NCBI GenBank assembly: GCA_050996405.1
Contig: JBPCRW010000100.1
Coordinates: 1 to 21,885, forward strand
Direction: 5' to 3'
Source of the DNA: JBPCRW01 sp050996405
Lineage (GTDB): Bacteria; Acidobacteriota; Blastocatellia; Pyrinomonadales; Pyrinomonadaceae
DNA length: 21,885 nt
The notes under the pieces are model-generated. The model was not told where the DNA came from and made no database searches. It saw only the letters and a list, made by a program, of their open reading frames with translations. How positions within the stretch are numbered: the first letter of the stretch is position 1; each line of letters begins with the position of its first letter. The position numbers and the translations under genes are program-made. Of this stretch, positions 12,836-20,150 are shown piece after piece.

Positions 12836-14716
12836 CTATTTTTTCTCCCATTTATTGTTAGTTTCATCGGCATCCATAAAAATCCCGCCGTCCAAGTTTA
12901 AGGAATTTATTTTCTTTTTCGTAGTGATATTGACGGTTGCTTCTTCCTGATTTTGACTCCATATTTCGGGCGTTTGATGCAGCGTTTCGGTCGTTCCGTC
13001 ATCGTAGCCGACGACGACATTAACGGGCGCGTCAAAGCCGCCGATGTTTTTGATAATCAGATTGTAACCGTTCGCGGTCGGCGTAACGTCTTGCACAGCC
13101 AAATCAATATAGCCGTTGCTGAAAAACCAGTTATTGAAAAACCAATTCAAATCTCTGCCGGACGCGCTGTTAAAGCTATTAAACATATCCCACGGCAGCG
13201 GATGTTTGCCGTGCCAACGGTCAATAAATTCGTGGAGAGATTTTTTAAACTCCGCGTCGCCCAGCAAATCTTTGGTCGCCAGATAGCCGAGCGCGGCTTT
13301 GCCGTATTCGTTGTTGCCGAACCCGCGCCCCGTCAGCGCGTCGCCCGGCGTAATAATCGGAATGTCGCCGTCGGCAGTCGCGTTTTTTATCCAACCGGCA
13401 ACGCGAAACTGTTTGAAAAGATTATTAGCGGCTTCATCGCCCAAATCGTTTCTGGAAATTAAATTTTCAAAAGTCGTCGCCCAGCCTTCATCCATAAACC
13501 CGTAACGGCGTTCGTTGATGCCCATATAAAACGGAAACCAAGTGTGCAGAATTTCGTGTTCGACGACAAATCTGGCGAAATTTCCTTCCTTTTGCGAATT
13601 GTCGTTGACCATCATCGGATATTCCATATCGGCAAAACCGCGAACGACGGTTGTTTTCTGATATGGATACGGCACGCCCGGAAAATTATTCGATGCCCAA
13701 TCGAGTGTGTGTTTTCCGTATTCAACCATTTTCTCGAAATCTTTTGCTTCAATATTATAGGCAGCTTGCACGCTCGCGCGGCGATTTGTCGCTTTATCAA
13801 CGACGACGCTTCCGCCATCCCAGATATAATGATTGCTGACGGCAAGCGCGACATCCGTCACATTGTCGGCTTTCCATTTCCACGTCACCGTATCTTTTTG
13901 CGCGGTAACTTTATTTCCGTTCAATTCGTCAATTGTAGCAACGTGAACGACATCATCGCTCGTGAAGGATTTTTTCAAACGCCCTGCAAATTCCGGCTGC
14001 AATGTTTCGTCCGCGTTCAATAAATCGCCGGTCGCCCAGACGACGTAATTTTTCGGCGCGTTGACCTCAAAAGTGTAATCGTTAAAATCGTTGTAAAATT
14101 CGTGACCTTCTGTAAAATTCTGCCTGTCCCAACCGTCCACGTCGTCATAGACTGCAACGCGCGGATAAAAATATGCGATGTAAAAAGTCGTCGGGTCAAT
14201 CGCGCCTTCACGCCCGCTTTTGACGGAAACATCGTAATGCCATTTGAAGGAAAATTTTATCGAACCGTGAGGAGCTAATTTTTCATCCAGTTTGACGCTT
14301 TGCCAAGTGCTGCCGTTTCTTTCCTGCCACGCTTTCGCTTTGCCGTTTTCCGTGTATTCGTCAATGTGAAAGCCGGAAGTCAGATAATCGGTCGCAACTT
14401 CCCTTTCGCGCGGTGCTTCGGGCGCGTGTGAATTTAAGGTAAGCCTGAAAACAATATTATCCAGCGCGTTCGGGCTGTTATTCGTATAAACAATTTCTTC
14501 AGTTCCCGTCACCGTTCTGTTCGGCGGCGCGACGCTGATACTGATATTATAACGCGCCGTGTTTTGCCAGTAATTTCTGCCCGGTCTGCCGTCGGCGGCT
14601 CTCGTTTCATTTTTAAAAGCCCGCTGCACATTGCGCGGCATATACAATTGCTGCGCGTAAATATTTACGCCAAAGGCGAACAACACGAAAAAAACCAAAA
14701 ATATATTTTTCTTCAT
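12836..14716 (-). CDS. Secreted M1-family zinc metallopeptidase
   Basis: 626 residues from the ATG at 14716, which gives a clean signal peptide (MKKNIFLVFFVLFAFG, cleavage near YAQQ). In-frame ATG 14725 and TTG 14731 are alternatives; the sequence GGAAATGAGAGA serves as ribosome binding site for the chosen one. The catalytic domain shows the substrate-binding motif in the form ADMEYPM (equivalent of GxMEN) and the zinc site HEILH (H387, E388, H391) with E410 18 residues later, in DEGWA. The N-terminal domain is a beta-sandwich as in other M1 enzymes. It should be periplasmic or secreted and cleave peptides, probably as an aminopeptidase. The C-terminal part from about residue 530 looks like a beta domain. 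Confidence 0.93.
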   Translation of the reverse strand: MKKNIFLVFFVLFAFGVNIYAQQLYMPRNVQRAFKNETRAADGRPGRNYWQNTARYNISISVAPPNRTVTGTEEIVYTNNSPNALDNIVFRLTLNSHAPEAPREREVATDYLTSGFHIDEYTENGKAKAWQERNGSTWQSVKLDEKLAPHGSIKFSFKWHYDVSVKSGREGAIDPTTFYIAYFYPRVAVYDDVDGWDRQNFTEGHEFYNDFNDYTFEVNAPKNYVVWATGDLLNADETLQPEFAGRLKKSFTSDDVVHVATIDELNGNKVTAQKDTVTWKWKADNVTDVALAVSNHYIWDGGSVVVDKATNRRASVQAAYNIEAKDFEKMVEYGKHTLDWASNNFPGVPYPYQKTTVVRGFADMEYPMMVNDNSQKEGNFARFVVEHEILHTWFPFYMGINERRYGFMDEGWATTFENLISRNDLGDEAANNLFKQFRVAGWIKNATADGDIPIITPGDALTGRGFGNNEYGKAALGYLATKDLLGDAEFKKSLHEFIDRWHGKHPLPWDMFNSFNSASGRDLNWFFNNWFFSNGYIDLAVQDVTPTANGYNLIIKNIGGFDAPVNVVVGYDDGTTETLHQTPEIWSQNQEEATVNITTKKKINSLNLDGGIFMDADETNNKWEKK

Positions 14717-14849
14717 TTCTCTCATTTCCAAAAGTTAGATGTTTATTTGAACGGAAGAATCAAAAATTTGTTTCACTCTCTTTCTCAGATTGACAACTGA
14801 CCGCCAGCTTTTTTGTTTTTTCCCAGAAAATATGGCTCAATCAGATTAA
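14717..14849. other. Divergent intergenic region
   Basis: 133 nt between the M1 peptidase and the spermidine-synthase-like gene. TTGACA occurs at 14790-14795 on the plus strand, but the sequence 17 nt later (ttgttt) is a poor -10. No Shine-Dalgarno sequence precedes the ATG at 14850. No other element was seen. Confidence 0.3.
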
Positions 14850-16364
14850 ATGCTGAACAAATTTCGTGACAAATTTTTACTTGAAATCGTCGTTTTCGTT
14901 TGCGGCGCGCTGGTGATGATTTACGAAATTATCGGCTCGCGGATTCTCGCGCCGTATATCGGGGCTTCGACTTATATCTGGACGAGTTTAATCGGCGTGA
15001 TTCTGGGCAGTTTGAGTTTGGGTTACTGGCTCGGCGGACGCGCGGCGGACAAAAAATCCGAATTGAAACTGCTCGCCGGAATTTTATTTTCCGCCGCCGC
15101 GCTCGTCACCGTCACGCTTTTATTGCAGGATTTTATTCTCTCGTTTTTGGCGACGGTTTCGATTCGTCTGGAATTAAAAGCGATTTTAGCGGCGTTGGTT
15201 TTGTTTGCTCCCGCCAGCATTTTGTTCGGTTTTGTCACGCCGTATGTCGTTCGTTTGAAAATGATTTCGGTTGAAGACGCGGGGAAAATTGTCGGAAGAT
15301 TGTATGCGCTTTCGACCGTCGGCAGCATTTGCGGAACTTTCTTAGCCGGATTTTTTCTGCTTCCGTCTGTCGGCAGTATTCGCACAATTTATTTGATTAT
15401 CGCAATTTTATTTTTGCTTTCAATTTTAGTTGCGCCGTTCACGCTCACGCCGAAAAAAATGCATGCGCTGATTTTATTTCCTTTTGCGATTGGCTTAAAC
15501 GAATTTGTGAGCTACTCGCTCGGCAAAGATTACGATTTGCACGATTTTGACACCGCATACAGCCGCGTCAGAATTTTTCGGACGACGGATAAGGAAACAA
15601 ATAAACCGATGGAAGTTTTGACGCTCGACCCGTTTTCCACGCAGTCGGCGATGTTTCTCGATTCCGATGAAATGGTTTTGAAATACGCGCGTTTTTATCA
15701 CCTTCTGCGGCATTTCAAACCGGATTTTCAAAAGACTCTGATTATCGGCGGCGCGGGTTATTCGTTTCCGAAAGATTATTTGCGGAAATATCCCGATAAA
15801 AAAATTGATGTCGTCGAAATTGACCCGCAAATGACCGAAATTGCCAGAAAATATTTTCGTTTGAAAGACAATCTGAATATGCGAATTTTCCACGAAGACG
15901 GGCGCGTTTTTTTAAATCAAACAAAGGAAAAATACGATGTCGTTTTGGTTGACGCTTTCGGCGCGGTTTTCAGCGTGCCGTTTCAATTGACAACCGTCGA
16001 AGCCGTGCGGAAAATGTCTGGAATTTTAAACGAAAACGGCTTGGTGATTGTGAATTTAATTTCGGCAGTCGAAGGCGACGACTCAAAGTTTTTGCAAGCC
16101 GAATATAAGACTTGCGCGGAAGTTTTTCCGAATGTTTTACTATTTAAAGTCAGGCTTGAAAAAGATGACGCGGCGACTCAAAATTTGATTCTCGTCGCGT
16201 CAAAATCAAAAAATATCTCGCTCAAATCAAACGACGAAGAAATTTCTCAATTGTTTCAAAATCTTTACAAAAAGCCTTTAAATCTGACCGTTCCCGCTTT
16301 GACCGACGACTTCGCGCCAGTGGAATATGACAATTCATTCGCGCAAAAAGCGGCAGCCAATTAA
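14850..16364 (+). CDS. Membrane-anchored spermidine-synthase-like protein
   Basis: 504 residues. The N-terminal 215 residues contain about seven hydrophobic helices, starting ALVMIYEIIGSRILAPYIG (20-38), as in the fused MFS/spermidine-synthase-like proteins common in bacteria. The C-terminal domain is a class I SAM-type Rossmann fold: LIIGGAGYSFPKDYL (297-311), VVEIDPQM (321-328), HEDGRVFL (348-355), YDVVLVDAFG (362-371). True spermidine synthases have an aspartate in the glycine-rich loop (GGGDG) and an aspartate directly after the VDxxD strand; here these positions are GGAGYS and VDAFGAVFS, so polyamine synthesis is doubtful. The actual substrate is unknown. Repeat copy B begins 2 nt after the stop. 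Confidence 0.9.
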   Translation: MLNKFRDKFLLEIVVFVCGALVMIYEIIGSRILAPYIGASTYIWTSLIGVILGSLSLGYWLGGRAADKKSELKLLAGILFSAAALVTVTLLLQDFILSFLATVSIRLELKAILAALVLFAPASILFGFVTPYVVRLKMISVEDAGKIVGRLYALSTVGSICGTFLAGFFLLPSVGSIRTIYLIIAILFLLSILVAPFTLTPKKMHALILFPFAIGLNEFVSYSLGKDYDLHDFDTAYSRVRIFRTTDKETNKPMEVLTLDPFSTQSAMFLDSDEMVLKYARFYHLLRHFKPDFQKTLIIGGAGYSFPKDYLRKYPDKKIDVVEIDPQMTEIARKYFRLKDNLNMRIFHEDGRVFLNQTKEKYDVVLVDAFGAVFSVPFQLTTVEAVRKMSGILNENGLVIVNLISAVEGDDSKFLQAEYKTCAEVFPNVLLFKVRLEKDDAATQNLILVASKSKNISLKSNDEEISQLFQNLYKKPLNLTVPALTDDFAPVEYDNSFAQKAAAN

Positions 16365-16366
16365 AT

Positions 16367-16513
16367 GTCAGAACCGCCTCGCGTCAGCGGGCGGGTTATT
16401 TGATGGGTTTTAAATTCAATGCTCAAAGTTGAAGAACTGATTTGACCTTGAACCTTAAACCTTGAACTTTGAACTAACCAAGAACCCGCCCGCTGACGCG
16501 AGGCGGTTCTGAC
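16367..16513. repeat. REPIN-like palindromic element, copy B (147 bp)
   Basis: Terminal arms 16367-16397 and 16483-16513 are exact inverted repeats of 31 nt, beginning GTCAGAACCGCCTCGCG. Within each arm AACCGCC can pair with GGCGGGTT leaving one bulged G, so the arm is itself a REP-like hairpin behind a GTCAG head. The right inner half (about 16443-16475) keeps ccttgaacc and ttgaac heptamer-type units like copy A; the left inner half is more degraded. It sits between the convergent spermidine-synthase-like and thioredoxin genes and can act as a terminator in both directions. Homologous to 2566-2718 over its full length. Confidence 0.92.
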
Positions 16514-16524
16514 TTATAATTGCT

Positions 16525-16851
16525 CTAAATGTGTTTATCAATCGCTTTGGCAATCGCTTCGCGTGAAACCGCGCCGACGATGCGTTCCTGTTCCTGTCCG
16601 TTTTTGAAAACAATCAAAGTCGGAATACCACGAATGCCGAAACGCTGCGGGACGTTCATATTTTCGTCCACGTTCATTTTATAAACGCTCGCTTTATCTT
16701 TGTATTCTTCGGCGACGGCTTCAACCGACGGCGCAATCATCCGGCATGGTCCGCACCATTCCACCCAAAAATCTACCAGAACGGGTCTATCCGAACCTAA
16801 AATATCCGTTTCAAAATTCGTATCAGTTGCTTCTTTTGCAAATCCAGCCAT
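16525..16851 (-). CDS. trxA: Thioredoxin
   Basis: 108 residues, the classic length. The active site is WCGPC (W32, C33, C36) preceded by VLVDFWVE; the cis-proline loop is GIRGIPTLIVFKNG, and the C-terminal helix EAIAKAID is intact. It is cytosolic and reduces protein disulfides with thioredoxin reductase, which is not encoded in this window. The start is supported by AAGGAG about 9 nt before the ATG. It follows the OsmC gene by 56 nt and may share its transcript. Copy B of the repeat lies 11 nt beyond its stop. Confidence 0.97.
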   Translation of the reverse strand: MAGFAKEATDTNFETDILGSDRPVLVDFWVEWCGPCRMIAPSVEAVAEEYKDKASVYKMNVDENMNVPQRFGIRGIPTLIVFKNGQEQERIVGAVSREAIAKAIDKHI

Positions 16852-16907
16852 TATAAAATCTCCTTGTTAAATTCCCTATTACTTTATATTTTACGAAATA
16901 TTCCGAC

Positions 16908-17345
16908 CTATTTCAAAGTTGCTTTCAGACTGATTTCCGCGCCTGCCAAAACCTGCGAAACCGGACAAGTTTCTTTCGTCTTTTCGGCGATTTTTTGAAA
17001 CTCGTCATTAGAAATTCCGCTCACTTCGGCTTCCGTCGTCAAATCAATATTCGGAATCACAAAACCGTCGCCTTTTTTCTCGATTTTGACATTGGCAGTC
17101 GTATGAATATTTTTCGGCTCGTAACCGGCTTTGCCCAAATTGCCCGAAAGTGCCATCGTGAAACATCCGGCGTGCGCCGCCGCGATGAGTTCTTCGGGAT
17201 TCGTCGCCTTTTGGTCTTCGTCTTCGCTGAAACGCGATTTAAACGAATACGCGCCTTCAAACGCGCCGCTGCCGAGTTTCACCCGTCCCTTGCCGTCCAT
17301 AATTCCGCCGTCCCAATCGGCTTCCGCTTTTCTTGTAAAATTCAT
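16908..17345 (-). CDS. osmC: OsmC-family peroxiredoxin
   Basis: 145 residues. The signature NPEELIAAAHAGCFTMALSG contains the peroxidatic cysteine C61, and ETCPVSQVL contains the resolving cysteine C127, as in OsmC proper. The opening FTRKAEADWDGGIMDGKG also fits OsmC rather than the Ohr branch. Members reduce organic hydroperoxides using dihydrolipoamide or similar dithiols in the cytosol. The ribosome binding site is strong (AAGGAG, 10 nt before ATG). It is flanked by thioredoxin and the ABM protein on the same strand, so a peroxide- or stress-related transcript is likely. No operator for OhrR or OxyR could be recognised. Confidence 0.94.
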   Translation of the reverse strand: MNFTRKAEADWDGGIMDGKGRVKLGSGAFEGAYSFKSRFSEDEDQKATNPEELIAAAHAGCFTMALSGNLGKAGYEPKNIHTTANVKIEKKGDGFVIPNIDLTTEAEVSGISNDEFQKIAEKTKETCPVSQVLAGAEISLKATLK

Positions 17346-17376
17346 TAAATTTTATTCTCCTTAAAAATATATCTTA

Positions 17377-17712
17377 TCAAACTCCGGCTGACTTCGCCCT
17401 TTCGCTGACCATTCTGGTCAAAGCGATTCGCAAAGGCTCGTCGGTTAAATCCTTTATTTGCTCGCTGAATCGCGTAAAATGTGCAGATTTTCCGTGCGCG
17501 TTAATCGCGGCTTTACTCGTCCAGGTTTCGTGCCAGATGAAAACGGTTTCGTCGTCAATTGACTGGTGAAAATCGTAATTCAAACAACCACTTTCGGCGC
17601 GCGATTCTTCGACGATTGCCAGAGCCGCCTTTTTCGCCGCTTCGACCGCGTTTTCCTTAACTTTCAAACGCGCAATCAATACGATTTTTTCATCGTTCAT
17701 ACTTATTTTCAT
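17377..17712 (-). CDS. Antibiotic biosynthesis monooxygenase (ABM/YgiN-like) domain protein
   Basis: 111 residues with the dimeric ferredoxin-like fold pattern: IVLIARLKVKENAVEAAKKAAL, GCLNYDFHQSIDDETVFIWHETWTSKAAINAH and a C-terminal helix. The W/H-containing strand VFIWHETW followed by 'A-x-x-x-H' is typical of YgiN-like proteins, which are linked to quinone or polyketide oxidation without a cofactor. The start at 17712 has CGGAG at a good distance; an internal ATG at 17700 is an alternative. It is 26 nt downstream of the deleted quinone oxidoreductase and probably cotranscribed. Substrate unknown. Confidence 0.9.
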   Translation of the reverse strand: MKISMNDEKIVLIARLKVKENAVEAAKKAALAIVEESRAESGCLNYDFHQSIDDETVFIWHETWTSKAAINAHGKSAHFTRFSEQIKDLTDEPLRIALTRMVSERAKSAGV

Positions 17713-17738
17713 TCTTTATCTCCGGTGTTTTTAAAGAA

Positions 17739-18071
17739 CTATTCTGCAATCTTCAAAACAATTTTTCCGCGCGTGTGTCCCGATTCGCCGAGTGCGCGCG
17801 CTTTCTTCACTTCCGAAAACGTTAGAACGATTTCGACGCGCGCTTTTAATTTTCCCCGCTCGACGAGTTCGGCGATTTCACCGCCTAAGATAAGCGGTAA
17901 CTTCAAGCCGAACGTTTCACCCAAGCCGTTACGGATTTTCCAATCAACCGGATTCACCGCCGATACGCGAACTTTGACTAAAATTTCATCGGCTTTCGGA
18001 GACGGTTTTTCGACTTCTTCAAAACTCAAATTATCCGCATTTCCGTATTTTTCTAAAACTATCGCTTTCAT
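17739..18071 (-). pseudogene. Zinc-free quinone oxidoreductase (MDR superfamily) with internal in-frame deletion
   Basis: Only 110 residues, against about 310-340 in the family. Residues 1-66 are the normal N-terminal GroES-like domain: MKAIVLEKYGNADNLSFEEV, VRVSAVNPVDWKIRNG, LPLILGGEIA. Residues 65-110 are the normal C-terminus: EIAELVERGKLKARVE, then ALGESGHTRGKIVLKI. The nucleotide-binding Rossmann domain, about 200 residues, is missing, yet the frame is continuous and the ribosome binding site (AAAAGGGA) is good. The join is at GEIA (17871-17882). Intact relatives usually have G-x-E/D-x-A in the first segment and IAxLVE in the last, so recombination at a short shared sequence is plausible. 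It cannot bind NADPH and is presumably inactive. It lies 12 nt after the ferredoxin-MBL gene. Confidence 0.85.
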
Positions 18072-18083
18072 TTTTTCCCTTTT

Positions 18084-18950
18084 CTAAAATCGTTTCATCC
18101 ACTCGACACAGCCAAGCAGATGTTGTTTCATTTCCGCTTTCGATTTGTGCGCGATGCGCCCGTGTCCGGGCAAAACCCATTCAAAATCGTATTCGAGCAA
18201 TTTCGCCATCGAGCGCGTTTGTCTTTCCCAAGAATACCAGCACACGCCGCGAAAAGCCGTCAAAGTGTTTCTCGCGGGCGACCACGCCAGATGGTCTCCG
18301 GTGAACAAAAACCTGTTTTTGTAAAGCAAAACCATCGAACCGCGTGTGTGTCCGGCTGTCGGGATAATCGTCAGTTCGTCGTCCAGTTTGACAGCCGCTT
18401 CACCCTCAATTATTTTTTCAATCCCGCATTTCTCCGCGCCGTCGTCCTTGTGCATAATCCGTTTCGCGCCGAATCGCTCGGCAAATCGCGCGTGGTCGGC
18501 AATGTCGTCGCGGTGCGATAAAAACATTTGCGAAACGCCGCCCAACGCTTCGATTCTTTTCACCAGAGGCGCGGAAAATCTTGGCGAATCGACTAAAATA
18601 TTTCCTTCGTGGCGCACGATTAAATAACTCCACGCGCCGAAACTTTTTTCCGAATTGAAACCGCAGTAATAAATATTTTCGACGATTTGAAACGGAAATT
18701 CGCCAATCGCGCCTTTCGCGTCAAACTTGTTTGTCGAACCGATTGAACCCGTCGGGCAGGCGACGATTGCCATTTGCGCCAGCCGCTTTTCTTCCGGTGT
18801 TTCAGGCTGATGAAAAACGACCGATCTTCCGTCGCGCTCGCAGAAAGTTTCCGGCACAAGCTGGCGGCAAGTGTCACAATCAATGCAGGTCGAGTCAACA
18901 AAAAACGCGCCCGCCGCATTTTCGGCAAGTTTCAATTTCAAATTTGCCAT
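18084..18950 (-). CDS. Ferredoxin / metallo-beta-lactamase-fold fusion protein
   Basis: 288 residues. The first 75 form a ferredoxin-like domain with CIDCDTC (C22, C25, C28) and a distant CPTGSI (C65), enough for one 4Fe-4S cluster. The rest is a metallo-beta-lactamase domain: FLSHRDDIADHARF (H146, D148, D152, H153, where the usual HxHxDH is modified to HxDxxxDH), AGHTRGSMVL (H201), FTGDHLAW (D219) and VLPGHGRIAH. Similar fusions occur in cyanobacteria and plants. A redox or hydrolytic role is possible; the substrate is unknown. The metal site is probably altered because the first motif lacks the second histidine. No Shine-Dalgarno sequence is seen before the ATG. Confidence 0.9.
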   Translation of the reverse strand: MANLKLKLAENAAGAFFVDSTCIDCDTCRQLVPETFCERDGRSVVFHQPETPEEKRLAQMAIVACPTGSIGSTNKFDAKGAIGEFPFQIVENIYYCGFNSEKSFGAWSYLIVRHEGNILVDSPRFSAPLVKRIEALGGVSQMFLSHRDDIADHARFAERFGAKRIMHKDDGAEKCGIEKIIEGEAAVKLDDELTIIPTAGHTRGSMVLLYKNRFLFTGDHLAWSPARNTLTAFRGVCWYSWERQTRSMAKLLEYDFEWVLPGHGRIAHKSKAEMKQHLLGCVEWMKRF

Positions 18951-19023
18951 AACTATAAAAAGTTTATTTCATTTATTAAATTTCTTATTCAATCGCGTTG
19001 TTTTAATTTCGCTTTTTTACATT

Positions 19024-20046
19024 CTAAGCCGCTAATTTCACGGTCTTATCTTTCCAGATTTCGGCAACGATTTTATACGAGCGCAGGCGCGCCGCGTGTT
19101 CGTAAATCATCGCGTTGATTATCAATTCGTCGGCGTTTGTTGACTCGACAAATTTTTCGAGTTTTTCGCCGACCGTTGCCGCGCTTCCGATTATCGAACC
19201 GCCCGCGCGAGATTCAACCGCCGCTTTTTCCTGCGCCGTCCAAAGTCCCTTCATATTTTCGACGGGCGGCGGGAGCTTCGCTGGTTTTCCGCGCGCCAGA
19301 TTCAAAAAAGATTGATACTGCGAAGTCGCTAAAATTTGCGCCTCCGCATCGGTTTCAGCCGCGACAACGTTTAAAGCAACCATCGCGTAAGGTTTTTGCA
19401 GACTTTCCGACGCTCGGAAATTTTCCCGATAAAGTTCGAGCGCGGGCAAAAGATATTCGGGCGAAAAATGCGCGGTGAATGCGAACGGCAAACCTAATTT
19501 TCCCGCAAGCCGCGCGGAAAATCCGCTTGAACCTAAAAGCCAAATCGGAACGTCGAGACCGCCGCCCGGAACTGCCATAACGCGCTGATTTTCAACCGGC
19601 TTTTGAAAGAAAAATCTCAATTCTTCTAAAAGCTCCGGGAAATCGTTGCCGTCCGAATGCAGCGCGCGCCGCAAAGCGTGCGCCGTCGCGCGGTCGCTGC
19701 CCGGCGCGCGCCCTAAGCCCAAATCAATCCGGTTCGGATACAAACTTTCGAGCGTTCCGAACTGCTCGGCAACGACGAGCGGCGCGTGATTCGGCAGCAT
19801 AATGCCGCCCGCGCCGACGCGAATTTTTTGCGTTCCGGCGGCGACGTAAGCAATCACAACGGCAGTCGCCGCGCTCGCAATGCCGGGCATATTGTGATGT
19901 TCGGCAAGCCAAAATCTTTTGTAGCCCAAATTTTCGGCATGCCGCGCCAAACTCAAAGTGTTTCGCAAAGCGTCAGCCGCGCTTGCGCCTTCAATTACGG
20001 GCGACAAATCCAAAACCGAAATCGGATTTTTTGAAAAACTGCTCAT
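19024..20046 (-). CDS. LLM-class flavin-dependent oxidoreductase (MsnO8-like)
   Basis: 340 residues, a typical length. The bacterial luciferase-like barrel is clear: ISVLDLSPV, ENLGYKRFWLAEHHNMPGIAS (about 38-58), IRVGAGGIMLPNHAPLVVAEQFGTLE (75-100), RIDLGLGRAPGSDRAT, and IWLLGSSGFSARLAGKLGLPFAFTAHF. This corresponds to the MsnO8/YhbW-like branch, which uses FMNH2 with oxygen or flavin-linked reduction; natural substrates are mostly unknown. The start is supported by AGAGGAAT just before the ATG. It lies upstream of the ferredoxin-MBL gene and downstream of the Old Yellow Enzyme gene on one strand, in keeping with a flavin-redox neighbourhood. Confidence 0.93.
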   Translation of the reverse strand: MSSFSKNPISVLDLSPVIEGASAADALRNTLSLARHAENLGYKRFWLAEHHNMPGIASAATAVVIAYVAAGTQKIRVGAGGIMLPNHAPLVVAEQFGTLESLYPNRIDLGLGRAPGSDRATAHALRRALHSDGNDFPELLEELRFFFQKPVENQRVMAVPGGGLDVPIWLLGSSGFSARLAGKLGLPFAFTAHFSPEYLLPALELYRENFRASESLQKPYAMVALNVVAAETDAEAQILATSQYQSFLNLARGKPAKLPPPVENMKGLWTAQEKAAVESRAGGSIIGSAATVGEKLEKFVESTNADELIINAMIYEHAARLRSYKIVAEIWKDKTVKLAA

Positions 20047-20063
20047 AATTCCTCTGAAAATGA

Positions 20064-20131
20064 AATCGTGAAAAAGAATAAAAGTGAAGAAGTCTCAAAA
20101 AACTTTTTACGTTTTCACTTTTTAATCTTTC
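20064..20131. repeat. Weak inverted A/T-rich repeat between tandem genes
   Basis: The left part (gtgaaaaagaataaaagtga from 20068) and the reverse complement of the right part (20103-20130, containing aaaaagtgaaaacgtaaaaag-type sequence) share gtgaaa and aaaagtga blocks, giving an imperfect stem. It may be a decayed copy of the 7/9-nt-unit palindromes, or only a terminator for the Old Yellow Enzyme gene. Low confidence. Confidence 0.35.
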
Positions 20132-20150
20132 CAATTTTTGTTTCCGCCTT

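Noticed and set aside
13544..14023. Long plus-strand ORFs within the M1 peptidase region
   Set aside because: They are antisense shadows of a gene with a complete zinc site and signal peptide.
14790..14818. TTGACA followed by a possible -10 upstream of the spermidine-synthase-like gene
   Set aside because: The hexamer at the right distance (ttgttt) lacks the key bases of a -10 box.
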